The position numbers were made by a program, and so were the translations under genes. DNA of 64,000 bases, from the NCBI RefSeq assembly GCF_026015885.1, contig NZ_JAPDUG010000001.1, forward strand, positions 558,001-622,000. The letters are read 5' to 3'. The notes below the pieces were generated by a model. It was given only the letters and a program-made list of their open reading frames with translations. It had not been told where the DNA came from and did no database searches. Source of the DNA: Halocynthiibacter sp. SDUM655004 (lineage in GTDB: Bacteria; Pseudomonadota; Alphaproteobacteria; Rhodobacterales; Rhodobacteraceae). Shown one piece after another: positions 35,279-44,823 of this stretch. Numbering within the stretch: position 1 is the first letter of the stretch; each line of letters starts with the position of its first letter.

Positions 35279-35430
35279 TGTTTTGTCTCCTATTGGTTCT
35301 GATTTGAGCGGGTCAAACCAGAAGGCCGGGCGGACGATTGTTCAGGCGTCGCGCGCGACGCGAAGCGCGAAAGGCATGGAACCTCCGGCTGCCCTGACTT
35401 GCGTCTAGATATGGCGTGCGCGCGAGCACC

Positions 35431-36405
35431 TTAGAGCTCTCCTGTTTGAAGCAGGATCTGCTTCCAGACGGCGGTTTCATCAAAAAGTGTGTATTCGCGG
35501 CGCAGCCCCCAAGGGCCAAACTCTGCATGGCTCGCACCAAGGATATATACATCGGCCCCGGTCGGCGCACCAAACACGCCCCAGCCGTCATGCTTGCCAT
35601 GGAGTGTCCAGCGCAACGCAGCGCGCGGCGGCATCATCGGGTCGTCTCGACCGATTTGGTGCTCGATGGTGAACTTTGCGTTCGGGAATGAGGCACGTAA
35701 CCCCATCCAGAAGCGATCAACTGGCCCCCAGCTATGCCCCGTCATGCCGCCGGGGTATTCCGATTGCACGGCGCGGTCGTATTCGCGCTCAATGACCGAC
35801 ATGTCTGCATTCATGATACGGTTGAGAATGTCCGCGTATTTAGCGCCCCATTCGTTGTCATTCCCTTTGCCTTTATAAGGGCCGGGCTTGTCGTTGGCGG
35901 GGGTGAAAGGCTTTACGCATTTCTCAGGTCCACCTTCGCGCGTAATCAAATCGCGTGCAAAATCCTTGGGGGCCCATCCCATTTGCGCAACGATTGCGCC
36001 CTGATCTCGAATGAGCCATTCGTCGTTGATCTGGTTATTGATAGCATGGCAATCAGCGATGATCCGATACGTCAGCGTTTTGCCTGTAGCCTTGCCATAT
36101 ACCCCGTGGCCCAGATGCGTTGCTGTCGACAAAAGGCGGTGCGAAGAGAGCATGCCTTCTTCTGGAGTGCCGGACCAAATCACATCCTCGCCAAGCAGCG
36201 TTCTATCGGGAAATTCCGCAAGCGTCGCCATCGTTGCACCGATCACATCTTGATTGCCGACGACAACAGAGGCTGGCGACCGGACGATGATATCCGGTGC
36301 GTAGTAATCATGCAGCGTAGCGATGCCGCGATCTTCCCAAATCTCCTTGGTTATCCCGATGATATAGTCGGGAAAGTCCTTGAACTTGCTGTCAAATCCC
36401 TTCAT
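35431..36405 (-). CDS. Two-domain SnoaL/NTF2-like protein (paralog 1)
   Basis: 324 residues built of two NTF2-like halves (about 1-150 and 175-324). Motifs: 'YYAPDIIVRSPASVVVGNQDVIGATMATLAEFPDRTLLGED' in the first and 'SWGPVDRFWMGLRASFPNAKFTIEHQIG' in the second. Such folds act as polyketide cyclases, epoxide hydrolases or dehydratases. The start at 36405 overlaps the LacI stop (ATGA) with GGATGGAG upstream; an ATG at 36414 has poor spacing. A 152-bp gap to the next gene contains a GC palindrome but no recognised promoter. Confidence 0.78.
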   Translation of the reverse strand: MKGFDSKFKDFPDYIIGITKEIWEDRGIATLHDYYAPDIIVRSPASVVVGNQDVIGATMATLAEFPDRTLLGEDVIWSGTPEEGMLSSHRLLSTATHLGHGVYGKATGKTLTYRIIADCHAINNQINDEWLIRDQGAIVAQMGWAPKDFARDLITREGGPEKCVKPFTPANDKPGPYKGKGNDNEWGAKYADILNRIMNADMSVIEREYDRAVQSEYPGGMTGHSWGPVDRFWMGLRASFPNAKFTIEHQIGRDDPMMPPRAALRWTLHGKHDGWGVFGAPTGADVYILGASHAEFGPWGLRREYTLFDETAVWKQILLQTGEL

Positions 36406-37418
36406 GTGCTCCATCCTTCCGGTACACGCGCCGAACCGCGCACGATGAGCGGTCCGTCAATCTCTATTTTCTGTGGTCCTTGCCCCGTTGCGTCGATCTC
36501 GGCGAGCAATAACTCGACGGTTTCTGAAACCATTCGGTTTGCGGGTTGGCGGACCGTTGTGAGGCTGTAGGCAGGCCATGCGGCAATCGGCACATCGTCG
36601 TATCCAACAACCGAAACATCACCAGGAACAGACAATCCAAGCTCAAAACGCAGCACATCCATAACCGCGAAGGCCATGTGGTCGTTACAAACGAAAATGG
36701 CGTCTGGGCGGTCTTCGCCTTGGCACATATTGCGGGCGGCTTCGGCGGCTTTCTCTGATTTGAAATCGCCGTCAGCGCGGGCGAATAGCGAAAGACCGTG
36801 CGCGGCCAATCCCGCACAGAACCCTGTTTCACGGTCGCGCTGAGTCGATGCGCCTTCCCACCCTGCGATATAGCCAATTTTACGGTGTCCCCCAGCAATC
36901 AGGAATTCCGCAACTTTGCGCCCGCCCTCAACGTTGTTGGATGCCACGGACGAGAGGTCCGGGCCATCTTGCGAGCGGTTGAAAAGGACAATCGGAATGC
37001 CTGCTTTGCGGCACCGTTTGGTCAATTCCGATGACATGGCAACAGAAGCCGTGATGATGCCATCGACTTGATAATCAAGAATTTCCTCGACCACAGAGTT
37101 GATGTTCTCGGCATTGTTTGACGCCATGAAAATCAGAACGTGATATCCTTGTTCCTGAAGTGCATTTGACAGTTTTTCCAGCGCTTCAGGGTAGAAGTGG
37201 TTTTCCAGATACGCGACGACAAGGCCAATGATGCGGCTCTTGCCTGAAACCATCGCGCGGGCAAGTGAGTTTGGGCGATAGCCAAGCTCCTCGGCGGCTT
37301 TCTTGACCTTTTCAACGGTCCGTTTGGAGGCCGATGCGCCAGGTGTGAACACGCGGCTAACTGCGGACTGGCTTACGCCTGCGCGCTCTGCGACTTGGGA
37401 GGAGGTGACTTTGCTCAT
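36402..37418 (-). CDS. LacI-family transcriptional regulator of the long operon
   Basis: 338 residues: HTH at 3-24 ('KVTSSQVAERAGVSQSAVSRVF'), hinge 'GYRPNSLARAMVSG', then effector-binding domain. It lies inside the operon, coupled on both sides by ATGA overlaps, so its own level rises with the operon. Start at 37418 (ATG overlapping the SDR stop); a GTG at 37430 is an alternative. The likely operators are the paired sites 45903-45920 and 45958-45975 at the operon head. Confidence 0.92.
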   Translation of the reverse strand: MSKVTSSQVAERAGVSQSAVSRVFTPGASASKRTVEKVKKAAEELGYRPNSLARAMVSGKSRIIGLVVAYLENHFYPEALEKLSNALQEQGYHVLIFMASNNAENINSVVEEILDYQVDGIITASVAMSSELTKRCRKAGIPIVLFNRSQDGPDLSSVASNNVEGGRKVAEFLIAGGHRKIGYIAGWEGASTQRDRETGFCAGLAAHGLSLFARADGDFKSEKAAEAARNMCQGEDRPDAIFVCNDHMAFAVMDVLRFELGLSVPGDVSVVGYDDVPIAAWPAYSLTTVRQPANRMVSETVELLLAEIDATGQGPQKIEIDGPLIVRGSARVPEGWST

Positions 37419-38182
37419 TCCGCTGTCCACCCTCCGTCGATCATGAGCGATGTGCCGGTTACAAGGCTTGAGGCATCAGACGCGAGAAACTGCACGGCGC
37501 CCATGATGTCTTCTACCTCACCAACGCGGTTGAGCTTGATCTTGTCTTCGATCCACGCGCGTTTTTCAGGCTGCTCAAATGTGGTGCGCGTTAAGTCAGT
37601 CAGAATGAACGTCGGACAGATCGTGTTGACCCGAATGCCCGCTTTGCCCCACTCGATCGCCATGGATTTGGTAAATCCCTCAACTGCGTGTTTCGTTGCG
37701 CAGTAAACAGCGCGATCTAGCCCGCCCACATGGGCCATCTGCGAGGATATGTTGATAAGGCTGCCGGGTTTTCCGGCCTTGATCAGCCCTTTTGCAACGG
37801 CTTGTGTGAGGAAATACGCGCCTTTTATGTTGAGGTCAGCGACCGCGTCAAAATCCGCTTCTGTTGTGTCGATCGCGGGGCTGTGGCGGGCTAATCCTGC
37901 GGAGTTGACGAGGATGTCAAATGGGCCGCTCTCCTCAATCGCGGCTCCCGTGCTTTCGATATCAGAGACATCAAGCGGCAGCGCATGCGCCTTCATGCCT
38001 GCGTTTGTCATTTTCTCGACCAAAGCCTCTAGCGTTTCTACGCGCCGCGCGGCGAGGGTGACTTCGGCCCCCGCTTCACCAAGAGCCGCAGCACAGGCAA
38101 GGCCGATTCCGGCGCTGGCTCCTGCGACGAGGGCGCGTTTGCCATCAAGGCGAAACGAAGGGGTTTTGGGCAATTGCTGCAT
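37415..38182 (-). CDS. Short-chain dehydrogenase/reductase
   Basis: 255 residues. Glycine motif in 'VAGASAGIGLA', 'NSAG', catalytic 'YCATKHA' and C-terminal 'TGTSLMIDGGW', classical SDR. The start at 38182 shares one base with the previous stop (TGATG); a TTG three bases earlier is possible. Probably oxidises a secondary hydroxyl of the operon's substrate with NAD(P). Confidence 0.88.
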   Translation of the reverse strand: MQQLPKTPSFRLDGKRALVAGASAGIGLACAAALGEAGAEVTLAARRVETLEALVEKMTNAGMKAHALPLDVSDIESTGAAIEESGPFDILVNSAGLARHSPAIDTTEADFDAVADLNIKGAYFLTQAVAKGLIKAGKPGSLINISSQMAHVGGLDRAVYCATKHAVEGFTKSMAIEWGKAGIRVNTICPTFILTDLTRTTFEQPEKRAWIEDKIKLNRVGEVEDIMGAVQFLASDASSLVTGTSLMIDGGWTAE

Positions 38183-39231
38183 CAACTCATTCCATCTGGG
38201 ATATTCAGGCGCTGCATGTGCCGCACCTTGTTGAACTCTCGCAGACGCGCAAACACGTCCACACCGAGTTGATGATACGCATCCAATAGATCAACCAACA
38301 CCCAATTTTCGCGGATTTTGCCGTTTTCGATGCGCCAGAAATCCAGACTGCGCATGGTGATTTTCTTGCCCGAGGGGGCAATGCCGAGCCAGCCACCGTG
38401 AGTGACGGTTTGGATCATGTCCGGCCAGCCAGTGACGGCAGCGTAGTCGCCATCGCCAAAGAAATGATAATCGATCTCGTCCACATATTGACCACGATCC
38501 GGCATGCCGGACAGAAAAGGGATTTGGTGCCAGTTGCGGAAACCCCGAATGCCGCGCCCTGTTCCGATGCCAGAAGGGCCATACCAACTCATCTTTTCGT
38601 GCCAGAACCGCTCCATCTCCATGACTTCCGGGCCGCCCTCGCTTGGATGGCGCTTCATGTGTTCGAGCATATCGATAATGTGCTGACGCGCTTGGGTCCC
38701 TTTTTCCATGTCATACGGGCCTTGCACGATGCCATCGTTTGTTGCAGGGCCCGGAATATGCCATTCGCGCCCAAGAGATGGGGCAAGTGGCCAAGCATTT
38801 GCTTGCATCATGACTTCGGGAATGTCCCACAGCGCCTGAAATTCGACGATCTTGCCGTTTTCGACACGGAAGAATTCGTGAAACCGCATATGGACCTGAT
38901 GACCGGTCGGGGGAATATCAAGCCAAGGGGCCTCGAAGGTTCCGGTGTAGTATCCACCGCATCCAACCCACTCCGCGCCATCTTCGTCTGGGCCAGCCAT
39001 GACGATGTAGTCGCGCCGCTCAAGGTCTGGCCACGCATCCAATAAATCTCTGTAGGCGGTGTCATAGAATGCGTCACTGCCGACGCTGTCGCCAAAGGGA
39101 AAGCACAGATGGAAGACTGCGTCAGGCGCCGATGCATTGGCGAGCGCTTTGCGCACATCGGCTTCGTTGAAATCATACATCGCCGCCCGAATTGGCGCGA
39201 TCAGCTCTTTGTTCTTGGTTTGAACATCCAT
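38182..39231 (-). CDS. Two-domain SnoaL/NTF2-like protein (paralog 2)
   Basis: 349 residues, two NTF2-like halves. The second half has 'MSWYGPSGIGTGRGIRGF', 'GIAPSGKKITMRSLDFWRIENG', 'NWVLVDLLDAYHQLGVDVF', which recur in the proteins encoded at 40616-41152 and 46007-47005. The first half shows the same 'GHQVHMRFHEFFRVENGKIVEFQALWDIPE' logic. Start chosen at 39231 (MDVQTKNKEL); 39264 with GGAAGG very close is an alternative. Likely enzyme of the same pathway, not a polyketide cyclase in the strict sense. Confidence 0.78.
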   Translation of the reverse strand: MDVQTKNKELIAPIRAAMYDFNEADVRKALANASAPDAVFHLCFPFGDSVGSDAFYDTAYRDLLDAWPDLERRDYIVMAGPDEDGAEWVGCGGYYTGTFEAPWLDIPPTGHQVHMRFHEFFRVENGKIVEFQALWDIPEVMMQANAWPLAPSLGREWHIPGPATNDGIVQGPYDMEKGTQARQHIIDMLEHMKRHPSEGGPEVMEMERFWHEKMSWYGPSGIGTGRGIRGFRNWHQIPFLSGMPDRGQYVDEIDYHFFGDGDYAAVTGWPDMIQTVTHGGWLGIAPSGKKITMRSLDFWRIENGKIRENWVLVDLLDAYHQLGVDVFARLREFNKVRHMQRLNIPDGMS

Positions 39232-39282
39232 TTTAGTTGTCTCGTATCGTTCGGAAGCACGCATGGCCTTCCGGTTGCAATA

Positions 39283-40611
39283 TTAATCTGATGTGTCCTG
39301 ATGCGGTGCGCCTTCGCCATAAGGTACGTTCACACCGCCATAGCGACGGACACGAAGGTTGCATTGCTCAGCGTGGCCGACGAACCCTTCAAGCATACAG
39401 AGCCGAGAGCCATAGGCGCCAATCTCGGCGGCGGCCTTGTCGGTTGTGACCTTCTGGTAGCTGTGTGTTTTAAGGTATTTACCAACCCAGAGCCCGCCGG
39501 TGTAGCGACCCGCCTTTTTGGTGGGGAGCGTGTGATTGGTGCCGATCACCTTGTCGCCATTGGCCACATTGGTGCGCGGGCCAAGGAACAGAGCACCGTA
39601 GCAGGTCATGTTTTCAAGGAACCAGTCGTCGCGGTCGGTCATCACTTGAACATGCTCTGATGCAATATCGTCGGCAACCTCGAGCATCTCTTCATACGTG
39701 TCGCAAAGGATCACTTCGCCATAGTCCTCCCAGCTTACACGCGCGGTGCCGGCAGTTGGGAGAATTTCAAGGATGCGGTCGATCTCGGCTAATGTCTCTT
39801 CAGCGAGTTTGCGTGAATTGGTAACGAGAACAGCAGGGGAGTTGTATCCATGCTCTGCCTGACCCAGCAGGTCGGTGGCACACATCTCTGCGTCAACTGT
39901 CTCATCGGCAATCACCATAGTTTCGGTCGGACCTGCGAAAAGGTCGATCCCGACGCGGCCGAAAAGCTGCCGTTTGGCCTCGGCGACAAAGGCGTTGCCC
40001 GGGCCGACCAACAGATGCACAGGGGCGATGCTTTCCGTGCCGAGCGCCATTGCGCCAACGGCCTGTATGCCGCCAAGTACATAGATTTCATCTGCACCGC
40101 CTAAATGCATAGCCGCGATAACTGCCGGATTTGGTTCGCCGTTGAAGGGCGGGGTGCAGGCAATGATCCGCGGAACACCTGCGACCTTGGCGGTTGCCAC
40201 CGACATATGCGCGCTGGCGACCATCGGGAATTTACCGCCCGGCACATAACAGCCAACAGATTGCACCGGAATATTCTTGTGGCCAAGGATTACGCCGGGA
40301 AGGGTCTCGACTTCGATATCTTTCATGCTGTCGCGCTGCGCCTGCGCGAAATTCACAACCTGCTCTTGAGCGAACTTGATGTCCTCCAAATCACGCGGGC
40401 TTACCTTGGCGATTAGCGCTTCAATCTCATCTTGCGTCAGGCAGTAGCTCTCGCGGTCATAACCGTCGAATTTGTTGGCCAACTCGCGCACCGCAACGTC
40501 GCCGCGCGTTTCGATGTCCTTCAAAGTCGCGGCCACAACCTCTGCGGTTTTCGCGTCATCTTCGGCGCGGTCTGCAGCGGGTTTGCCGTTTTTGAGGTGT
40601 GTGATTGTCAT
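39283..40611 (-). CDS. Histidinol-dehydrogenase-family alcohol dehydrogenase (HpsN-like)
   Basis: 442 residues. All active-site residues of the HisD family are kept: Gln251 and His254 ('LLGQAEHG'), Glu319-His320 ('ASEHVQ'), Asp353 ('[10 protein letters not shown]') and His413 ('GHAEQCNLR'). HisD-type enzymes oxidise a primary alcohol to the acid in two NAD steps with zinc. In an operon without other his genes, this is a catabolic paralog. The N-terminus ('[16 protein letters not shown]') and conserved blocks recall sulfopropanediol 3-dehydrogenase HpsN, though no sulfonate genes are seen. Start at 40611 has AAGGAT upstream; a frame to 40716 overlaps the previous gene. Confidence 0.9.
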   Translation of the reverse strand: MTITHLKNGKPAADRAEDDAKTAEVVAATLKDIETRGDVAVRELANKFDGYDRESYCLTQDEIEALIAKVSPRDLEDIKFAQEQVVNFAQAQRDSMKDIEVETLPGVILGHKNIPVQSVGCYVPGGKFPMVASAHMSVATAKVAGVPRIIACTPPFNGEPNPAVIAAMHLGGADEIYVLGGIQAVGAMALGTESIAPVHLLVGPGNAFVAEAKRQLFGRVGIDLFAGPTETMVIADETVDAEMCATDLLGQAEHGYNSPAVLVTNSRKLAEETLAEIDRILEILPTAGTARVSWEDYGEVILCDTYEEMLEVADDIASEHVQVMTDRDDWFLENMTCYGALFLGPRTNVANGDKVIGTNHTLPTKKAGRYTGGLWVGKYLKTHSYQKVTTDKAAAEIGAYGSRLCMLEGFVGHAEQCNLRVRRYGGVNVPYGEGAPHQDTSD

Positions 40612-40615
40612 AGCT

Positions 40616-41152
40616 TTATCCTTGCTGGTCTGGCCGTGGGGCAAGACGTTCACCCCGGTCATAGGCTTCCCAGCCTTCTCCGTTAAAAAAATCCACGCCG
40701 AGTTGTGCGGCGACATGTGCGAAATCCACGTTCACCCAGTTGTCGACGATTTTGCCGTCCACGACTTTCCAGAAATCCATATAGCGGATTTCAACGCGCT
40801 TTCCTGTGGGCGCGATGCCCATAAACGTGCCGGAATGGGTGGCCTCTTGTCGTCCGAAGGCGGCGGCCCATTCGCCCATGTAGAGGCGGGCTTCGTCGAT
40901 ACAGGTCTTGTCGGAAAACGCCGCCTGAAAGGGGCGTTGCCAATTGTCCTGAAACTCTTTCAGGCCTGTTTTCGTGCCGCAGCCTTGATTGCCCATCCAT
41001 CGAAAACCGTCAGCGAAAAACTCGCCTATGTCGTTGATGCGGTGATCGTTCAACCCGTCGACCATACTCTCGATGACGCGGCGGGTTTCGTCTGTTTTGC
41101 TCAAGTCCGTGTCTCGGGTCAGCACCGCTTGTTCGGGGCGGGAACCTTTCAT
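40616..41152 (-). CDS. Single-domain SnoaL/NTF2-like protein (paralog 3)
   Basis: 178 residues, one NTF2-like domain related to the C-terminal halves of the two-domain paralogs: '[19 protein letters not shown]', '[22 protein letters not shown]', '[19 protein letters not shown]'. Start ATG at 41152 with AGGAG 9 bases upstream; a GTG three bases earlier is possible. 4 bases before the HisD-like gene, so co-translated. Function unknown beyond fold. Confidence 0.78.
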   Translation of the reverse strand: MKGSRPEQAVLTRDTDLSKTDETRRVIESMVDGLNDHRINDIGEFFADGFRWMGNQGCGTKTGLKEFQDNWQRPFQAAFSDKTCIDEARLYMGEWAAAFGRQEATHSGTFMGIAPTGKRVEIRYMDFWKVVDGKIVDNWVNVDFAHVAAQLGVDFFNGEGWEAYDRGERLAPRPDQQG

Positions 41153-41281
41153 CACTCTTCTCCTGTCAATGTTCCTTGGAATTCTGCTGGGAGAAGGTCA
41201 CCGAGCAGAAAATCCCGTGGCATCCGGTTTAACGCGGGATGCCGTGACAGGGCGCTATGTCGGGCAACGCGGCTCATCTGA

Positions 41282-42436
41282 TCACCCTTTCACGGCGCCT
41301 GCGGTCAGGCCGCTGACGATCTGACGCTGGAACAGCATCACAAGGAAGAACAGTGGAGCGGTAATTGAAACCGCCGCCGCAACCGCCACAACCTGATCGG
41401 TGGTGGTTGTTTCGCGGCTGAACATGCCTGCGATTGCGGGCACCATGGTTTGGTTTTGCGCATCAAGCAAAAGCGACGTTACAAGGAAATCGTTATAGCC
41501 GAGCAGGAAGGAAAACAGCCCGGTTGTAATCACACCCGGCCACATCACCGGCATAATCACACGGCGGAAGGCCTGAAAATGGCTGCAGCCGTCAACGCGC
41601 GCAGCTTCGTCAAGCTCGGCCGGAATGTTTTGGAAGAACGAGCGCAGCATCCAGATGGTGAAGGGTTGGTTGATGGCCACCAAAACCGCGATAACCGCGA
41701 ATGGCTTGCCGTAGAGGGTCGGGGCGTTTTCACCAAGGATCGGCGCAAGCCATTCTGAAGAGCTGATGAATACGGGAAGATAGCCCGCCACCAATACAGA
41801 GTGGGGCAGGGCGCGGAAAATCAGCGCTGTAATGAGGATGGCAAAGGCCAAGCGTGAGCCGGAGCGCGCGAGACCATATCCCGCAAGCGTTCCGAACGTA
41901 AGCGAGACGACGACAACGCCGGTGGTAACGATCATCGAATTCTTGAAGTTATTTGAGAACCCGCGTTCCACCCAGACCGTTTTGTAATGTTCGGTTGTAA
42001 GGCCAATAATGTCGCGTCCGAGCGGCCCGAGCATCGGGTTAAGAACGTCAAGAATCGCGGGAAGAATTGCAAAGAACGTCACGAGGAAGCCCAGAACCAA
42101 AGCAAGCCCGCCGATTACCCAACCGACCCATTTTTGCCCCGCTGGAGAATAGGCTTCGACCATACCTGGCAGCTTCTTGGTTGCGATCCGCACGGTGGCC
42201 CAGATCACGATGATGCCGAAGATAATATCAAGCAGCGAAAGCCCGTTGCCGCCCGCTCTGGTGCTTGGTCCGAATATAACATTCAGCGGGTTCGACGAGA
42301 ACGCATCGACTGGCGATTTGAAGCTCATCACCATGATCCAGAAGATCGGGAAGGCAGCGACAAGGCACCAAACGGCAAGGAAGGTCGCGGAGGTAATTCT
42401 TAGGACCAGTGGCTGACGAAGCGCGCGTGATGACAT
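41282..42436 (-). CDS. ABC transporter permease (MalG/UgpE type) with extra membrane segments
   Basis: 384 residues, about 100 more than usual. After the first membrane segment (about 13-38) an insertion holds two further hydrophobic stretches ('LLDIIFGIIVIWATVRI' and 'VGWVIGGLALVLGFLVTFFA') before the normal domain. The EAA loop 'IPAELDEAARVDGCSHFQAFRRVIMP' and C-terminal 'FQRQIVSGLTAGAVKG' are standard. GGAGG precedes the start at 42436; the partner permease stops 1 base upstream. Imports the unknown substrate of the long operon. Confidence 0.9.
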   Translation of the reverse strand: MSSRALRQPLVLRITSATFLAVWCLVAAFPIFWIMVMSFKSPVDAFSSNPLNVIFGPSTRAGGNGLSLLDIIFGIIVIWATVRIATKKLPGMVEAYSPAGQKWVGWVIGGLALVLGFLVTFFAILPAILDVLNPMLGPLGRDIIGLTTEHYKTVWVERGFSNNFKNSMIVTTGVVVVSLTFGTLAGYGLARSGSRLAFAILITALIFRALPHSVLVAGYLPVFISSSEWLAPILGENAPTLYGKPFAVIAVLVAINQPFTIWMLRSFFQNIPAELDEAARVDGCSHFQAFRRVIMPVMWPGVITTGLFSFLLGYNDFLVTSLLLDAQNQTMVPAIAGMFSRETTTTDQVVAVAAAVSITAPLFFLVMLFQRQIVSGLTAGAVKG

Positions 42437-42437
42437 C

Positions 42438-43460
42438 TTAGTGGCCTCCTTTGTGGTCGTTCCATGTGCGGCGGAGCAGCGGCACCAGAAGTATGGCAAT
42501 CCCGATCATTGTAATCATCGCGGAGGCCGATGCGCGGCTTACGGAACGGTTGCCCGCTTGGTCCGGCACGAGGAAATCATAGGTGAGCCACTGCAAGCTG
42601 ATCACGTAACCCTGACTAGAGAAGCCAACGACCTCTTCGAATACTCGATAGGAATCCATCAGGTGGATCATCGATACAAAAACGATAAGTGGCGTGAGGT
42701 GCGGAATGACGACGTATTTCAAACGCTGCCAACGACTTGCACCATCGATCACGGCGCTTTCAAGCGCGTCCGTGTTGACTGTCTGAAGCCCTGCATAGAA
42801 GACGATCCCCGCGAACGGTGCAACGTGCCAGACCCGATAGAGCATCATCAATAGTTCGATGGTCCAAGCCTGCGCAAATAGGGATACATCGCGCCCGAGG
42901 TACCACTCGATGAAAGCAGTCAGAATGCCGTCTCCACGAAAGAGCCAGTTGATGCTCAGCGCGCCAATGACCGGCGTAATGATAAACGGCAGGAGCGAGA
43001 GAAAAATGACAGGGCCTTTGATCGCGCTCGTTGCGTTGTTGATCATTAAGGCAATGCCAAGCCCGCCCGCAAGAACGAGCGGCAGGGTGATAAGCGTAAA
43101 GGTGAGTGTGAAACGAAGGGCTTTCCAGAAATCAATCGACTGAAGCGCAATCAAACCATCGGTCTTTACCGCGTTCCATGCGCGTTCGAGTTCAAGAACA
43201 TTGGAGTAGCTTTGCAGCCCGACGAATTCGGTTGTTTCAATAATATTGCCTTCGTCGTCCAACTTCGGGACGGATTTCTTTTCGGTGACACAGATCTGGT
43301 CGGGGAATCCCGGAGAGCAGGATTCAACCTCGACTGTCTCGTAAATCGGCTTGGTATTATAGAAGCTTTGCTTCAGGACGCTTGCGAGAGGGAAGGCGAT
43401 GAAGAGGATCATCATAATGACAGAGGGCCCGACGAAAGCTGCGAAAGTCTTGAAATTCAT
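42438..43460 (-). CDS. ABC transporter permease (MalF/UgpA type) with periplasmic insertion
   Basis: 340 residues. Between the first membrane segment and the core it carries a hydrophilic insertion of about 60 residues (about 35-90) including a Cys pair ('VESCSPGFPDQICVTEKK'), likely periplasmic and possibly disulfide-bonded. Core and the EAA-like loop 'NTDALESAVIDGASRWQRLKYVVIP' are typical. Start at 43460 with AAAGGCAGAG upstream. Together with 41282-42436, forms an enlarged pore. Confidence 0.9.
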   Translation of the reverse strand: MNFKTFAAFVGPSVIMMILFIAFPLASVLKQSFYNTKPIYETVEVESCSPGFPDQICVTEKKSVPKLDDEGNIIETTEFVGLQSYSNVLELERAWNAVKTDGLIALQSIDFWKALRFTLTFTLITLPLVLAGGLGIALMINNATSAIKGPVIFLSLLPFIITPVIGALSINWLFRGDGILTAFIEWYLGRDVSLFAQAWTIELLMMLYRVWHVAPFAGIVFYAGLQTVNTDALESAVIDGASRWQRLKYVVIPHLTPLIVFVSMIHLMDSYRVFEEVVGFSSQGYVISLQWLTYDFLVPDQAGNRSVSRASASAMITMIGIAILLVPLLRRTWNDHKGGH

Positions 43461-43500
43461 GGCTCTGCCTTTCTGGTGATCCTAAAGTTTCGTTAAAGCC

Positions 43501-43523
43501 GGGGGAGGGCCGAAACCTCCCCC
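43501..43523 (-). terminator. Intra-operon stem-loop after binding-protein gene
   Basis: 8-bp stem GGGGGAGG / CCTCCCCC in the 75-base gap between the binding-protein stop (43536) and the permease start (43460). No T-run. Confidence 0.68.
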
Positions 43524-43535
43524 CGACAGGGAGTG

Positions 43536-44741
43536 TTATTCCACCAGACCGGATTCTTTGGCGGCGGTGATGTAGGCAGCTTCGATGTCAGAGAGAGTTG
43601 TCTCTGCATCTTTGGCGCCTGTCAGATAGTCGGAGATGCCATTGCCCAGAACCGTGTGCATGATGCCCATCGGGCCAGAGCCAGGGTATGGCGCGGTGCC
43701 AGCTTGGGCGGTTTCATAGGCGCCTTTGGCCAGCGGACCAGCGGTAAAGCCATCGATCAGCCACACAGCGGCATCGTTGTTGGCTTGGACCATCTCTGTG
43801 TCCATGCCCTCCATGGCAACCTGAAATGCCGCTTCGGCTTCTTCATCGGTCATGTTGGCGGCAAAAACGACGCCATCCCACCATAGCGAAGACGCTGGGC
43901 GCTCCGAACCCATCGGTGCAGCGGCCATCACAACCTTGCCAACGACTTGGCTCTCGGCTTCATCATCCATCGCGGCGGCACGGCTGGCCCAAAGGTTCGC
44001 CATGGCAATCTTGCCTTGCTGGAACTGCTGCTGAACATAGGTCGAGTCCGACACGAGGTACTCTGGATCCATGTACTCTGTGAGCGCCTTCATAACCTCG
44101 AGAGCGGCAACGCCTTTCTCGTTGTTGATGTTGGGCATGTTTCCGTCGGTAAAGAACTCGCCGCCTTCACCAAGGTAGTTGTTGATGAACTCTTCGCCGA
44201 GGTTCCAGCCTGTCTTGAAGGTGCCGCCAATCGGGTAATCTACCACGCCCGCTTCTTTGATCTTCTTCGCAGCTTCAATCATTTCGGCGTATGTTGTTGG
44301 GACCTCAATGCCCAGATCGTTCAGGATATCTTCGCGGTACATCAGATGTTGAAGGTTCACCATCATCGCGATTGCGTATGTCTTGCCGTCAACTTTGATG
44401 AGCTGGTTCGGAGCAAGGTGTTGGCCGTACTTCGCAACAAGATCATCAAGCGGGCGGATTGTGCCTGCATTCAAAAGTGGGATCATGGTCGAGTTGGCAA
44501 CGCCGCCAATCTGGTATAGCGCGGGTTTCGCGGCAAAGGCTTCGGGCTGTTTCTCGCGGAATTCCTGATCGAGGGATGCTTGGAAATTCCCGCATTCCGC
44601 CATGGCGTCTGTGACGGCTTTCCAAGCTTCAAAACCAGCTGAAAGTGATTTCAGAGGTGTCGTGTTTTCATAGGCACATGCTGCCCATGCGCCGCTTGTC
44701 ATCACCGACAACGCGCCGGCCAGTGCAAGTTTCTTTAACAT
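43536..44741 (-). CDS. ABC transporter periplasmic binding protein (family 1)
   Basis: 401 residues with signal peptide MLKKLALAGALSVMTSGAWA, AGGGAGATAATCA upstream. The mature N-terminus 'CAYENTTPLKSLSAGFEAWKAV' is unusual: the first residue Cys follows an AWA site, but the context is a standard Sec cleavage rather than a clear lipobox. Later 'LYREDILNDLGIEVPTTYAEMIEAAKKIKEAG' is typical of CUT1 binding proteins. Ligand unknown; it defines what the long operon degrades. Confidence 0.9.
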   Translation of the reverse strand: MLKKLALAGALSVMTSGAWAACAYENTTPLKSLSAGFEAWKAVTDAMAECGNFQASLDQEFREKQPEAFAAKPALYQIGGVANSTMIPLLNAGTIRPLDDLVAKYGQHLAPNQLIKVDGKTYAIAMMVNLQHLMYREDILNDLGIEVPTTYAEMIEAAKKIKEAGVVDYPIGGTFKTGWNLGEEFINNYLGEGGEFFTDGNMPNINNEKGVAALEVMKALTEYMDPEYLVSDSTYVQQQFQQGKIAMANLWASRAAAMDDEAESQVVGKVVMAAAPMGSERPASSLWWDGVVFAANMTDEEAEAAFQVAMEGMDTEMVQANNDAAVWLIDGFTAGPLAKGAYETAQAGTAPYPGSGPMGIMHTVLGNGISDYLTGAKDAETTLSDIEAAYITAAKESGLVE

Positions 44742-44823
44742 TGATTATCTCCCTGTTGTGTCAGGTCCGCCGTCGACACACGGACCCCGGTTGTATCGCG
44801 CAAGGGCGAAAGAAATACGGGGG

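Noticed and set aside
35734-36570. A 278-codon plus-strand frame opposite the SnoaL paralog 1 and LacI genes
   Set aside because: Covers parts of two coupled real genes on the other strand and has no family signature or ribosome binding site.
39283-40611. Assignment as biosynthetic histidinol dehydrogenase (hisD)
   Set aside because: Active-site residues fit, but it lies in a catabolic operon without his genes; paralogs such as HpsN keep the same residues.
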